Shown piece by piece: positions 38,970 to 47,100 of a stretch of DNA of 55,744 bases. A program made the position numbers and the translations under genes. Position 1 is the stretch's first letter. The number at the start of each line of letters is the position of its first letter. This stretch comes from an uncultured Burkholderiaceae bacterium. GTDB taxonomy: Bacteria; Pseudomonadota; Gammaproteobacteria; Burkholderiales; Burkholderiaceae. The stretch covers positions 1 to 55,744 of the forward strand of contig CALMPB010000315.1 in NCBI GenBank assembly GCA_937871985.1, read 5' to 3'. Below the pieces are notes generated by a model. It had not been told where the DNA came from. It saw nothing but the letters and a program-made list of their open reading frames with translations, and made no database searches.

Positions 38970-39920
38970 ATGCAATGCAAGAAACTGGGTTTGATCTACA
39001 ACGTATCTGGTCGCCACGGTTTTGACATCTCACACTGCCATAAGCCGACGCCCCTGCTGATAGATGACGACACCCTTCGCGTCTATTTTGGCGCCCGCGA
39101 TGAGCATAACCGCACCCGGACAACCTTCATCGACCTGAACCCCCATGACCTCACGGAGATAAAGTACGTTCACGATCGGCCCATCATCGATCTCGGCAAG
39201 ATCGGCGCCTTCGACGATAGCGGAGCGAACGTATGCTCCATCGTGCGCAACGGCAATACGATCCTGATGTACTACATCGGAGTCAACACGAGCACGACCA
39301 TACACATGCGCAATGCCGTGGGCGTCGCCATCAGCGAGGACGGCGGAACCACCTTCCGGCGCCTCTTCGACGGTCCCGTCCTGGATCGCACCAAGGACGA
39401 GCCCTACTACGTTGGCGCAGCCGAAATCCGTTGCGAGAACGGTGTGTGGAAGAGTTGGTACACCTCGGGCAACGAATGGAAAATCGTCGACGGGAAACCG
39501 GAAATAGACTACCAGATCAAATATGCCACGTCAGAAAACGGCCTGGACTGGTCCCGGCATAATCTGCAGGTCATCCAGCCCCAGGACGAACTCGAGGTCT
39601 GCGCACGCCCCTCGGTCTGGCAGCGTGATGGAACCTATCACATGTATTACAGCCGGCGCAGCATCGCCGGATTCCGCCACACCTCCGCCAACGGCTACAG
39701 GGCGGGCTATGCCCAATCGACAGACGGAATAACATGGCGGCGCATGGATGACGAGACAGGACTTTTGCCATCGGCCAGCGGCTGGGATAGCGAGGGCATC
39801 GCCTACCCGTATTATTTCGAATTATCCGGGCGCGAATTCGTGTTCTACAACGGCAACCAATTCGGCCGCTCCGGATTCGGCATCGCCGAGCTGGTCAACG
39901 ACGAAGGCAACGCGTCATGA
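38970..39920 (+). CDS. Five-bladed beta-propeller protein (glycosidase-like)
   Basis: A 316-residue protein with repeated blades of the type DGTYHMYYSRRS, GVWKSWYTSGNEW and TFRRLFDGPVLD, typical of the GH43/GH32/GH68 five-bladed propeller superfamily. There is no signal peptide, so it stays in the cytoplasm, which is unusual for a polysaccharide hydrolase and fits a biosynthetic or editing role. Acidic residues at blade starts could be catalytic, but I cannot confirm a triad. The stop overlaps the next start by 4 bases (ATGA). AGGAAAAA precedes the ATG. Confidence 0.72.
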   Translation: MQCKKLGLIYNVSGRHGFDISHCHKPTPLLIDDDTLRVYFGARDEHNRTRTTFIDLNPHDLTEIKYVHDRPIIDLGKIGAFDDSGANVCSIVRNGNTILMYYIGVNTSTTIHMRNAVGVAISEDGGTTFRRLFDGPVLDRTKDEPYYVGAAEIRCENGVWKSWYTSGNEWKIVDGKPEIDYQIKYATSENGLDWSRHNLQVIQPQDELEVCARPSVWQRDGTYHMYYSRRSIAGFRHTSANGYRAGYAQSTDGITWRRMDDETGLLPSASGWDSEGIAYPYYFELSGREFVFYNGNQFGRSGFGIAELVNDEGNAS

Positions 39921-41242
39921 GCTATGCCGTTCTCCGGGAACCTCCCTCCGAGGCAAGCATCGTTGCCGGCTGGCGCCCCGAACGCGGCGACCTGGTCAGC
40001 ATCTGCATGCTGGTATACAACCACGAAGCGTACCTGCGCGATGCGCTCAACTCCATCCTCAATCAAAAGACCGACTTCGGCTTCGAACTGCTTGTGCACG
40101 ACGACGCCTCGCAGGACGCAAGCGCATCGATCATCAAAGAGTACGCCGCTCGCTACCCCAGGATCGTCAAGCCCATCCTGCAATCGGTCAACCAGCACTC
40201 CCAGCGCATCTATCCTTCCGTACACTTCAACTATCCCCGCGCCAACCTGCCCTTTGTCGCCATGTGCGAGGGCGATGACCATTGGACCGATGAAACCAAA
40301 CTGCAGACGCAAGTAGACGGCTTGCTGGCGCACCCCGAAATCAATCTTTCGTTCCATTCGGCTGTCTTTGTCGACTATCACGAAAAGGAGAGCCCGCCGC
40401 GAATCTACGGCGACTACAAACCGACCGACGCCATCGTATCCTTCGCCGAAGTCATGCACCGGGTTCGCGGCTGGATACCCTTGGCTTCCTGCATGATCCG
40501 CCAGCCGGCCAAAATCCGCTTTCTGGATTTCCTCAAGGCCCGGCCATACCTGACGCTGGGAGAGATCTACTTCCAGTTTTTCGGGGCATTGCAGCAGGGA
40601 GCGCTCTATTTCGCCCGGCCCATGTCGCTGTATCGCTACAGAACCGAACAGTCATGGACGCGCAAAACGCTGCTTGACGCAAGTTTCAAAGCAACGCATG
40701 AAACGGCCATGATCCGCTCGTACATCGAACTGGATCAACTCACTGAAGGCGCTTACGCCAACGACTTCGTCGCCTTGATTCTGCAGCGTATTTTGTGGCT
40801 GTTTGCCTCTTACGCCAATCCACCCCGCACACTGCCGGCCATGGCCTACCTGGAATCGGTCCATACGGCCTGCCAGGCTGAAATCGAACACGCGCTGAAT
40901 CGGCTCGAGCAGGCGCCAGCGCACTACGTTATCTTCGGCTGCGCATCGGGCTGCCAAAGGATACTGAATACGCTGCCGGCCGCGAAAGTCGCGGCAATCG
41001 TCGATCGCGACAATCGCCGCATCGGAGAAAGCCTGAGCGGCAAGCCGATCATCGGCACCGACGACCTCGCCGCATATCCGGATTGCGAGGTCATCGTCAG
41101 CTCCATCGTTCCCGACCGCGAGGCCATATCGGCGCTGGCCGCGAACGCCGGCATTCCCGGCGAACGGATTCATTATCTCTTCGACAAACCTATCCACTTC
41201 CTCCAGAAAAACCCCATCCCATTGGACGTCCTGAGTTCATGA
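39917..41242 (+). CDS. Family 2 glycosyltransferase with C-terminal Rossmann-like domain
   Basis: 441 residues. The first 230 are a GT-A family 2 transferase (VSICMLVYNHEAYLRDAL, then the EGDDHWTD metal-binding motif near 117). The last 110 residues form a small nucleotide-binding-like fold: YVIFGCASGCQRIL, AAIVDRDNRRIGESLSGKPIIG and EVIVSSIV. This resembles the N-terminal domain of PglD-type sugar acetyltransferases, here without the acetyltransferase part. It is coupled to the propeller gene by a 4-base overlap. It probably adds one sugar of the glycan. Confidence 0.86.
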   Translation: MSYAVLREPPSEASIVAGWRPERGDLVSICMLVYNHEAYLRDALNSILNQKTDFGFELLVHDDASQDASASIIKEYAARYPRIVKPILQSVNQHSQRIYPSVHFNYPRANLPFVAMCEGDDHWTDETKLQTQVDGLLAHPEINLSFHSAVFVDYHEKESPPRIYGDYKPTDAIVSFAEVMHRVRGWIPLASCMIRQPAKIRFLDFLKARPYLTLGEIYFQFFGALQQGALYFARPMSLYRYRTEQSWTRKTLLDASFKATHETAMIRSYIELDQLTEGAYANDFVALILQRILWLFASYANPPRTLPAMAYLESVHTACQAEIEHALNRLEQAPAHYVIFGCASGCQRILNTLPAAKVAAIVDRDNRRIGESLSGKPIIGTDDLAAYPDCEVIVSSIVPDREAISALAANAGIPGERIHYLFDKPIHFLQKNPIPLDVLSS

Positions 41243-41297
41243 CATGGCGTGCAGGTAAACCACCACCATAAACGATTGCCCGAGCCATTCCGAAATC

Positions 41298-41756
41298 ATG
41301 AAAACCATACTGACCTACGGTACCTTCGACCTTTTCCATATCGGGCACCTTCGTCTGCTGCAGCGGCTTCGCGCTCATGGCGATCGCCTGGTCGTCGGGG
41401 TGTCCACCGACGAATTCAATCAGCTCAAAGGCAAGAAGACCGTGGTGCCGTTTGCCGACAGGATTCAAATCGTGCAGGCCCTGGACTGCGTCGATCTCGC
41501 CATTCCAGAAACCTGCTGGGAACAAAAAATCGCAGACATCAAGCAGCATGACGTCTCGATATTCGGCATGGGAAGCGATTGGGAAGGCCGCTTCGACGAC
41601 CTGAAAGCGTATTGCGAGGTTCTATATTTGCCGCGCACCGAAGGTATTTCCAGTACCCATATCCGCAAAACCCTCAAAATCCTGGATCAAACACATGTCG
41701 GCGAGCTCAAGCACGCGCTCGACCTGATTTCCTCGATCGTCGAACGTTTCGACTGA
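41298..41756 (+). CDS. Glycerol-3-phosphate cytidylyltransferase (TagD-like)
   Basis: A 152-residue nucleotidyltransferase. It carries GTFDLFHIGHLRLL with the HxGH motif (His14, His17) that binds CTP, STDEFNQLKG, WEQKIADI, FGMGSDWEGRFD, and YLPRTEGISST with the second signature. These motifs match TagD/TarD, which makes CDP-glycerol for teichoic acids, better than ethanolamine-phosphate or FAD-synthase relatives. The last 20 residues are an extra helix. A TagF/TagB-like transferase follows 20 bases downstream, giving a complete CDP-glycerol synthesis and use pair, which is rare in Gram-negative bacteria. Confidence 0.9.
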   Translation: MKTILTYGTFDLFHIGHLRLLQRLRAHGDRLVVGVSTDEFNQLKGKKTVVPFADRIQIVQALDCVDLAIPETCWEQKIADIKQHDVSIFGMGSDWEGRFDDLKAYCEVLYLPRTEGISSTHIRKTLKILDQTHVGELKHALDLISSIVERFD

Positions 41757-41776
41757 CAAAGGGGAAGTCACGACTC

Positions 41777-43036
41777 ATGCTGCAACGCCTGTTTTTCCAT
41801 CTGCTCCATCCGCTATGGCGGCTGTTCGACCGGTTGACCCGGAAGCGCGCCGACCATTGGGCGTTCGCGACGCATCATCTGCACACCGGCCGCTTCATCG
41901 AGAACCAGCGCGCCCTGTTCGAGCTGGTCAAAACAGACCCGGATATCCGCAAGGTGGTCTTCTATCGCGGCGCAACCCCGGATCTCCAGATAGAGGAAGC
42001 CGTCAACTACGAAGTAATGCGGCACGGCACATTGCGTGGCCTGCTTTTGCTTGCGCGCTGCAAGGTCGTGTTTCTGACGCACTCGATCTCGATGGACTAT
42101 TCGCTGCGCTGGGGCGGCGGGCGCTTCAGCATCCTGAAGCTGACCATGCGCAACCGGCTGGTCGTCAACCTATGGCACGGCATTCCCCTGAAACGCCTGC
42201 TCTACGCCGCCAACGAGGAAACCCTCCGGCATACCGACCGGGTAACGTATCGCCGCCAGGAAAGACTCGGCTACGCCGGCCTGATTGCTTCTTCGGACAT
42301 CGACAGCTATGCCATGGGCGCGATGTTCTACCCATTGAACTATCGTCAGGTCTGGAACACCGGCCTGCCCAGAAACGATTTCCTGAGCCAGCCGGAAAGC
42401 CGTCTGCCGCGCTATATCCGCGACTCGCTGCAATTAATACGCCAAAGATGCCAGGGGAAAAAGCTTGTGCTTTACGCCCCGACCTACCGCCAGACGGATA
42501 TCAGCGCCGCCGGGCACTATTACCAGTTTTCCGATGAGGAAATCGAAAGCCTTAAAACCGTTCTGCGCTCGCAAGGTGCAATCCTGGGTTATCGGCCGCA
42601 TTACTTCAAGAATAGCGCCAGCTATTTCAATCTCGACAAGTACATAGACAATGAACTGATCTTCGATATGTCGCAGGCCGTCATTCCCGAGTTTTCCGCC
42701 CTGGCCAGAGAATGCGACCTGCTTGTCACGGACTACTCAAGCGTCTATATCGAAGCCTTGTACCTGAGCAAGCCCGTCATCTGCTTCGGCTACGATATCG
42801 AGCATTACATGAGCAATGAAGATGGCCTGCTCTACGATATGAAGCTCGTCTTCCCCGGCCCCGTCGTCCATTCCTTCGACAAACTGCTTCTTGCCATCGA
42901 GTCCAGGCTCGGTCTTGGAAAAGACGACATCATCCAAGAACAAGCCACGGCAAAAAGCATTTTCTTCACACACAACGATGCGCTGAACTCGCAGCGCGTA
43001 AAAGAAGAAGTATTGAAACGCCTATCGGACTCATGA
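41777..43036 (+). CDS. CDP-glycerol glycerophosphotransferase (TagF/TagB-like)
   Basis: 419 residues from ATG 41777, with AAGGGGAAG upstream (the open frame extends to 41579 inside tagD, but not credibly). It has the hallmarks of the teichoic-acid glycerophosphotransferase family: LWHGIPLKRLLY near 132, a LYAPTYRQT segment near 232, and VTDYSSVYIEALYLSKPVICF near 317 with conserved Asp-Tyr-Ser-Ser. The N-terminus is amphipathic (FFHLLHPLWRLFDRL) and probably sits on the membrane face. It would transfer glycerol phosphate from CDP-glycerol to a sugar or chain, creating a phosphodiester. It is the last gene of the seven-gene operon. Confidence 0.88.
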   Translation: MLQRLFFHLLHPLWRLFDRLTRKRADHWAFATHHLHTGRFIENQRALFELVKTDPDIRKVVFYRGATPDLQIEEAVNYEVMRHGTLRGLLLLARCKVVFLTHSISMDYSLRWGGGRFSILKLTMRNRLVVNLWHGIPLKRLLYAANEETLRHTDRVTYRRQERLGYAGLIASSDIDSYAMGAMFYPLNYRQVWNTGLPRNDFLSQPESRLPRYIRDSLQLIRQRCQGKKLVLYAPTYRQTDISAAGHYYQFSDEEIESLKTVLRSQGAILGYRPHYFKNSASYFNLDKYIDNELIFDMSQAVIPEFSALARECDLLVTDYSSVYIEALYLSKPVICFGYDIEHYMSNEDGLLYDMKLVFPGPVVHSFDKLLLAIESRLGLGKDDIIQEQATAKSIFFTHNDALNSQRVKEEVLKRLSDS

Positions 43037-43061
43037 ACGGTTCTCCGGGACGTTGAAACCA

Positions 43062-43099
43062 CGATATGCCCGCCCCGCTACGCAGAGCCGGGCATATCG
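43062..43099. terminator. Inverted repeat between convergent genes (possible terminator)
   Basis: CGATATGCCCG and CGGGCATATCG form a perfect 11-bp stem around a 16-base loop, between the end of the glycan operon and the convergent hydrolase gene. No T run follows, so it may act with Rho or as an mRNA end. Confidence 0.45.
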
Positions 43100-43133
43100 C
43101 TGTGTTGACGGTTCGATGAACCGCCATCGCCGG

Positions 43134-44069
43134 CTACAGATTCTCCTTGAAGAACGGCACGACCTTGGCCAGGGCCTGCGCCACGGGCTCGGGCTGGTCG
43201 TACAAGTCGTAGTGCGACCCGCCCTGCACCACCACGATGTGCTTGTTCTTCGAGGCGGCACGGCCGTAGATTTCCCATCCGTCGCGGTAGGCGCCGAATC
43301 CGCCGGGCTTGTCGCCGATGACCACCATAAGCGGCTGGGTAAGCAGCTCTTCCGCGTGTGCGAACGCATCCCAGGCCATGGCTGCGCTATTGAAGGAAAA
43401 CAGGCCGCTGGTGGCGCCATTAGGTTTCCGGCCGCGCGGCGATTTGTAGTAATCGGTGGCTTCGAGCACGTCGATGTCGGTAACTCCGCTTGCCCTGGCG
43501 GCTTCCTCCGAAGGCGGCAGGTAGTCGATGATGCTCCGCTTTTCGCCACGGGCTTCGGCGGTTCGCTGCCTGCCCATGGCTTCCAGCGCGCCGACCGGGT
43601 CGAAGTTGCTGAAGCCTTCGCGGATCAGCCGGCCGAAATTCACGCCGGTAATCGAAACCAGCGCCTTGATCCGATGATCGGTCATGGCCGCATTGACCGT
43701 ATAGGCGCCGCCCCCGCATACACCGATGGCGCCGATGCGGTTCTCGTCCACATAGGGCAGCGTGACGAGGTAATCGACGACATAGCGGATATCCGACACA
43801 CGGATCGCGGGATCCTCGATGAAGCGAGGCGATCCGCCGCTGGCTCCCTGGAAGCTGGCGTCGAACGCGGCGACGACAAAGCCCTGTTCGGCCAAGGCGG
43901 CGGCATAGATATTTCCCGACGTTTGCTCCTTGCAACTGCCGATGGGATGCGTGCTGACGATGGCCGGATACTTCCCGCCCTCGTCGAAATCCGGTGGCAG
44001 ATAGATGTCGGCGGACGTGTCCCAGGCAAGATTCTTGATGGTGACATTCTTGATGCTGCTTGCGGTCAT
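43134..44069 (-). CDS. Alpha/beta hydrolase, dienelactone-hydrolase-like
   Basis: 311 residues from ATG 44069, with AGGAG five bases upstream (the open frame extends to 44228, but that part is unlike the family). The nucleophile elbow reads IGVCGGG with Cys118 instead of the usual serine, as in dienelactone hydrolases. A late histidine in GGSHYDLY (near 287) and an aspartate in GDKPGG complete a likely triad. No signal peptide is seen. It is divergent from a LysR regulator, which probably controls it. The substrate is unknown; an ester or lactone is likely. Confidence 0.82.
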   Translation of the reverse strand: MTASSIKNVTIKNLAWDTSADIYLPPDFDEGGKYPAIVSTHPIGSCKEQTSGNIYAAALAEQGFVVAAFDASFQGASGGSPRFIEDPAIRVSDIRYVVDYLVTLPYVDENRIGAIGVCGGGAYTVNAAMTDHRIKALVSITGVNFGRLIREGFSNFDPVGALEAMGRQRTAEARGEKRSIIDYLPPSEEAARASGVTDIDVLEATDYYKSPRGRKPNGATSGLFSFNSAAMAWDAFAHAEELLTQPLMVVIGDKPGGFGAYRDGWEIYGRAASKNKHIVVVQGGSHYDLYDQPEPVAQALAKVVPFFKENL

Positions 44070-44276
44070 GCTGAACTCCTGATCATTATTGGCGAGGCGA
44101 GGCGCGGCAACGCGGCGCCCGCGGTGTGCATACGACATGAATGCGTGGTGCTTGCTCGAGCGTGTGTTTGAAAAACCATTTGCCCGCGCCATGGAGAAAA
44201 TGTTAGAAGATGGATTGGTTCGCCACAAGCCTCATATGGTGATCACAGTGATAAGCAACTCTTAACAATAGAGCCT

Positions 44277-45179
44277 ATGGAACCCTCCAAGCTTCCTCCT
44301 TTGGCCTGGTTCGTCCAGATCGCCCGCCACGGCAGTTTCACGAAGGCCGCGGCCGAAATGGGCGTGTCCCGCGCGGCGCTGTCGCAAAGCCTCAAGACCC
44401 TGGAAGAACAGTTGAACGTCAAGCTGATCTACCGCACGACGCGTGAAATGTCTCTCACGGAAGAAGGCCAGCGCCTGTTCGACCAGTTGCAGCCGGCGCT
44501 CGGCGTCATCGAGCAGGCGGTGCGAAGCGTCGGCGCGGCGGACGCGCCGCCGTCGGGCCTGCTGCGGGTCAACACATCCAGAGCCGCGGCAAAAGTACTC
44601 GTCGAACCGTATCTGGCCGAGTTTTTTTCACGCTATCCTCAATTGCGGCTGGAACTGGTCATGGACGACGGCCTTTCCAGCATCATCGCGGACGGATGCG
44701 ACGCCGGCATCCGCGTGGGCGAAAGCCTGGCGCCGCATGTCGTGGCGGTGCCGATCTCGCCCAGGCTGGAAATGGCGGTCGTCGCTTCGCCCGACTACTT
44801 CCGGCGCCACGGCATGCCGGCCACGCCCGCTGACCTGGCCGGGCACGACTGCGTGGCCTACCGCCACACATCCAGCGGCGCCGTCTTCCGCTGGGAATTC
44901 ACCTCGCCCGATGACGGGCACGCTTTCGAGATCGAGCCACAAGGCTCGCTTGTCACCAACGACGACGAAAGCATGATCCGCGCCGCCCTGCTGGGCACAG
45001 GCCTGGTTCAGCACCTGGATATCGCCGTGTGCCGGCACATCTCGGACGGCTCGCTGATCCGCGTGCTGCGACCATGGTGCAAGCCTTTCGCGGGATTCTA
45101 TCTATACATTCCTTCACGCGACCGCATGCCGCCCAAGGTTCGCGCCCTCACGGACTTTCTCGTCGAAAAGCGCGGCTAA
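44277..45179 (+). CDS. LysR-family regulator divergent from the hydrolase
   Basis: A 300-residue LysR regulator. The helix-turn-helix is GSFTKAAAEMGVSRAALSQSLKTLEEQL near residue 19. The following effector domain is of the CrgA/DsdC-like type (LRVNTSRAAAKVLVEPYLAEFF). The gap to the hydrolase start is 207 bases, and LysR autoregulation plus control of the neighbour is the standard arrangement. The inducer is not predictable. Confidence 0.88.
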   Translation: MEPSKLPPLAWFVQIARHGSFTKAAAEMGVSRAALSQSLKTLEEQLNVKLIYRTTREMSLTEEGQRLFDQLQPALGVIEQAVRSVGAADAPPSGLLRVNTSRAAAKVLVEPYLAEFFSRYPQLRLELVMDDGLSSIIADGCDAGIRVGESLAPHVVAVPISPRLEMAVVASPDYFRRHGMPATPADLAGHDCVAYRHTSSGAVFRWEFTSPDDGHAFEIEPQGSLVTNDDESMIRAALLGTGLVQHLDIAVCRHISDGSLIRVLRPWCKPFAGFYLYIPSRDRMPPKVRALTDFLVEKRG

Positions 45180-45213
45180 ACCCCATCGCGCTTGCGGCGC
45201 TTGCCATTCCTTA

Positions 45214-45236
45214 AAGATATATTTAATATACATCTT
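45214..45236 (+). promoter_or_regulatory. NsrR-like nitric-oxide-responsive operator
   Basis: Left half AAGATATATTT and right half ATATACATCTT around a central A match the NsrR consensus (AAGATGYATTT-N-AAATRCATCTT) at all but two defined positions. The dyad extends to TTAAAGAT...ATCTTTAA at 45211-45239. It lies about 60 bases before the hemerythrin start and overlaps the likely -10/-35 area, as expected for a repressor site. Confidence 0.65.
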
Positions 45237-45298
45237 TAAGAGGAACATGATCCGCTCACGCGGCATCAGCAACGACACAGGCAACGCAAGGAACAAGC

Positions 45299-45709
45299 AT
45301 GGACATCGAAAGCTTCAAGACCCAGCACGAGAAAATCCTGGAAGGCATTGCCGCCCTGCGCAATTATGCCAAGGCGGGCATCGCGGAAAACGCCGAACTC
45401 ATTGCCGGCCAGGTTGTCGCGTTGAGTTCCATCATCAAGGTTCACCTGGCCATCGAAGACCGCATCCTGTACCCGTCGTTGCAAAAGAACGCGCATGCAG
45501 AACTGGCCGCCATGGGACGCGCCTATCAGGACGAAATGAAGGATATTGCGCAAGCCTACACCGCCTTTTCGCGGCGCTGGAACACCCCCACGCAGGTGGC
45601 CCGCGAAGCGGAAGGCTTTCGCCACGACGCGAATACCGTGCTGAAAATGGTATACCAGCGCATGCAAAGGGAGAACGCCGAGTTCTACCCTGCCATCGAG
45701 GCCGCCTAG
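45299..45709 (+). CDS. Hemerythrin-like (HHE) protein
   Basis: A 136-residue four-helix hemerythrin domain. Probable di-iron ligands are H9 (TQHEKIL), H and E in KVHLAIEDRILYP (near 55-60), H near 107 (GFRHDANTV) and E near 128 (ENAEFYP). Such proteins bind O2 or NO, or repair iron centres damaged by NO. The upstream NsrR-like box supports a nitric-oxide role. AAGGAAC precedes the ATG. It is short and single-domain, unlike YtfE/RIC with its ScdA N-terminus. It is convergent with the UgpB-like gene. Confidence 0.86.
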   Translation: MDIESFKTQHEKILEGIAALRNYAKAGIAENAELIAGQVVALSSIIKVHLAIEDRILYPSLQKNAHAELAAMGRAYQDEMKDIAQAYTAFSRRWNTPTQVAREAEGFRHDANTVLKMVYQRMQRENAEFYPAIEAA

Positions 45710-45729
45710 CCCAGCCAGGCCAGGCGGCC
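45700..45729. terminator. Hairpin at the end of the hemerythrin gene
   Basis: GGCCGCCT and AGGCGGCC form an 8-bp stem that overlaps the last codons and stop of hemerythrin, and TTATTTTT follows six bases later. It is plausible as a weak terminator for the rightward transcript. Confidence 0.45.
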
Positions 45730-45735
45730 TACGGC

Positions 45736-47091
45736 TTATTTTTCGTGCATCAAGTGGTCGGCCTCGGCCGAGGCGGCGCTAAGCGTCGGCACGGCGGGTT
45801 CCTTGCCATTGAGCGCGCGATCGAGCTGCTGGTGGAACATGGTGCGTATTTGCGGGTAGTTGCTGACATTGAAGCTGCGCGAAGTCAGCACCTGGGGATT
45901 GGCGTATACCGCCACCAGGTTGCGCCAGTCGCCCAGGTTCTTGTAGTACGAGGCGTCGGTGCTGTTGAAAGCCTGCTGGGTCAGGGGCAGGTAGCCGGTA
46001 TTCTGGTACCAGGCGGCGGCATTCTTGGTTTGCGACAGCCAGGCCAGGAACTGCGCCGTGGCTTTGTCTTCGGCGGTGGAATGACCGCTGGTCGTCCAAA
46101 AGCCCGCGCCGTCGACAAAGGGGTTGCCAGGCTTGGACGTGACTTCTGGGTAGTAAGGCAGCCCCGACACGCCGAAATCCAGAATGTTCTTGTCGCGGAA
46201 GGCGCCCAGGTTGCTGGAATCGGACATCAGCACGGCGCATTCGTTGTTGGCGAAGCGCTTGACCGCCACACCCTCCTGGTCGGGCTTGAGCATGAGCTCG
46301 CTGCGCACCCAGCTGATCATCAGCGACAAATGTTTCACGTACACGGAATCGAAGATGAAAGCGGGCTCGACCGTGGACTTGACCTTGGCTTTCTTGCCCT
46401 TGCTATTGCTATGAACCGCCACGGTTTCCACGGTTACGTAGCGCTGATTGTTGACCGCGGCCAGGTTTTCCAGGTTGATGGAAACCGGCTCGTCGGTGAC
46501 CAGCGGGCAATTGCGCGTGGCCTTGTTGGCCAGATTGACCAGTTGATCCTGCAGGCCGGGCCACGAGCGTTGCGGCTGCGCCGGAACGATGCCCGCCTTC
46601 TTGAAGGCGCTGACGTTGTAGAACATGACGGGCACCTCGACCATGTACGGCAAGGCCAGCAGGCGGCCTTTGCCGTCGCGCATGAATCCGGCGTCGGGCG
46701 ACACGAACCACTTGGCATCCTTGATGGGGTATTTGGCCAGCAGGTTGTACAGCGGCTGAATGTAGTGGCGCTGCGCGATGGCATCCGGATTGCGGTTGTT
46801 GTCGAGCTGCACCAGATTGGGGGTTTTTTTGTTCTTGGCGCTTTCGGCCAGGGCGGATTCGATGGCGTTGTTGGTGTCGAAGGCCTTGACCGTGACCTTG
46901 ACGTCGTCCTGATCCCGGTTGAATTGTTTGACGAGTTTTTCAAAAACGCCGGCGTTGTGCTCGTTTAGGGAATGCCAGACCTGAATATCGGTTGCGGCGT
47001 AGGCCTGCGGCATGCCCGCAAACGTAAATACGCTGGCCAGCGACAGCGTGCGCGCTAGATTGGGCACGCTAAAAAGCCGATGTATCTTCAT
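45736..47091 (-). CDS. UgpB-like extracellular solute-binding protein
   Basis: A 451-residue binding protein of the family 1 type (UgpB/MalE cluster). The signal peptide has cleavage near residue 32 (AYA). The mature start TDIQVWHSLNEHNAGVFEKLVKQFN is UgpB-like (UgpB binds glycerol-3-phosphate). Its start is 9 bases after the stop of the upstream dadA-like gene, so the two are co-transcribed. No permease or ATPase genes are adjacent. Pairing with an amino-acid dehydrogenase rather than a glycerol enzyme makes the real ligand uncertain. Confidence 0.84.
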   Translation of the reverse strand: MKIHRLFSVPNLARTLSLASVFTFAGMPQAYAATDIQVWHSLNEHNAGVFEKLVKQFNRDQDDVKVTVKAFDTNNAIESALAESAKNKKTPNLVQLDNNRNPDAIAQRHYIQPLYNLLAKYPIKDAKWFVSPDAGFMRDGKGRLLALPYMVEVPVMFYNVSAFKKAGIVPAQPQRSWPGLQDQLVNLANKATRNCPLVTDEPVSINLENLAAVNNQRYVTVETVAVHSNSKGKKAKVKSTVEPAFIFDSVYVKHLSLMISWVRSELMLKPDQEGVAVKRFANNECAVLMSDSSNLGAFRDKNILDFGVSGLPYYPEVTSKPGNPFVDGAGFWTTSGHSTAEDKATAQFLAWLSQTKNAAAWYQNTGYLPLTQQAFNSTDASYYKNLGDWRNLVAVYANPQVLTSRSFNVSNYPQIRTMFHQQLDRALNGKEPAVPTLSAASAEADHLMHEK

Positions 47092-47100
47092 GAATTGCTA

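Noticed and set aside
41579..41776. Upstream part of the glycerophosphotransferase frame inside the tagD-like gene
   Set aside because: It overlaps the conserved 3' half of the cytidylyltransferase in another frame, and a good ribosome-binding site precedes ATG 41777.
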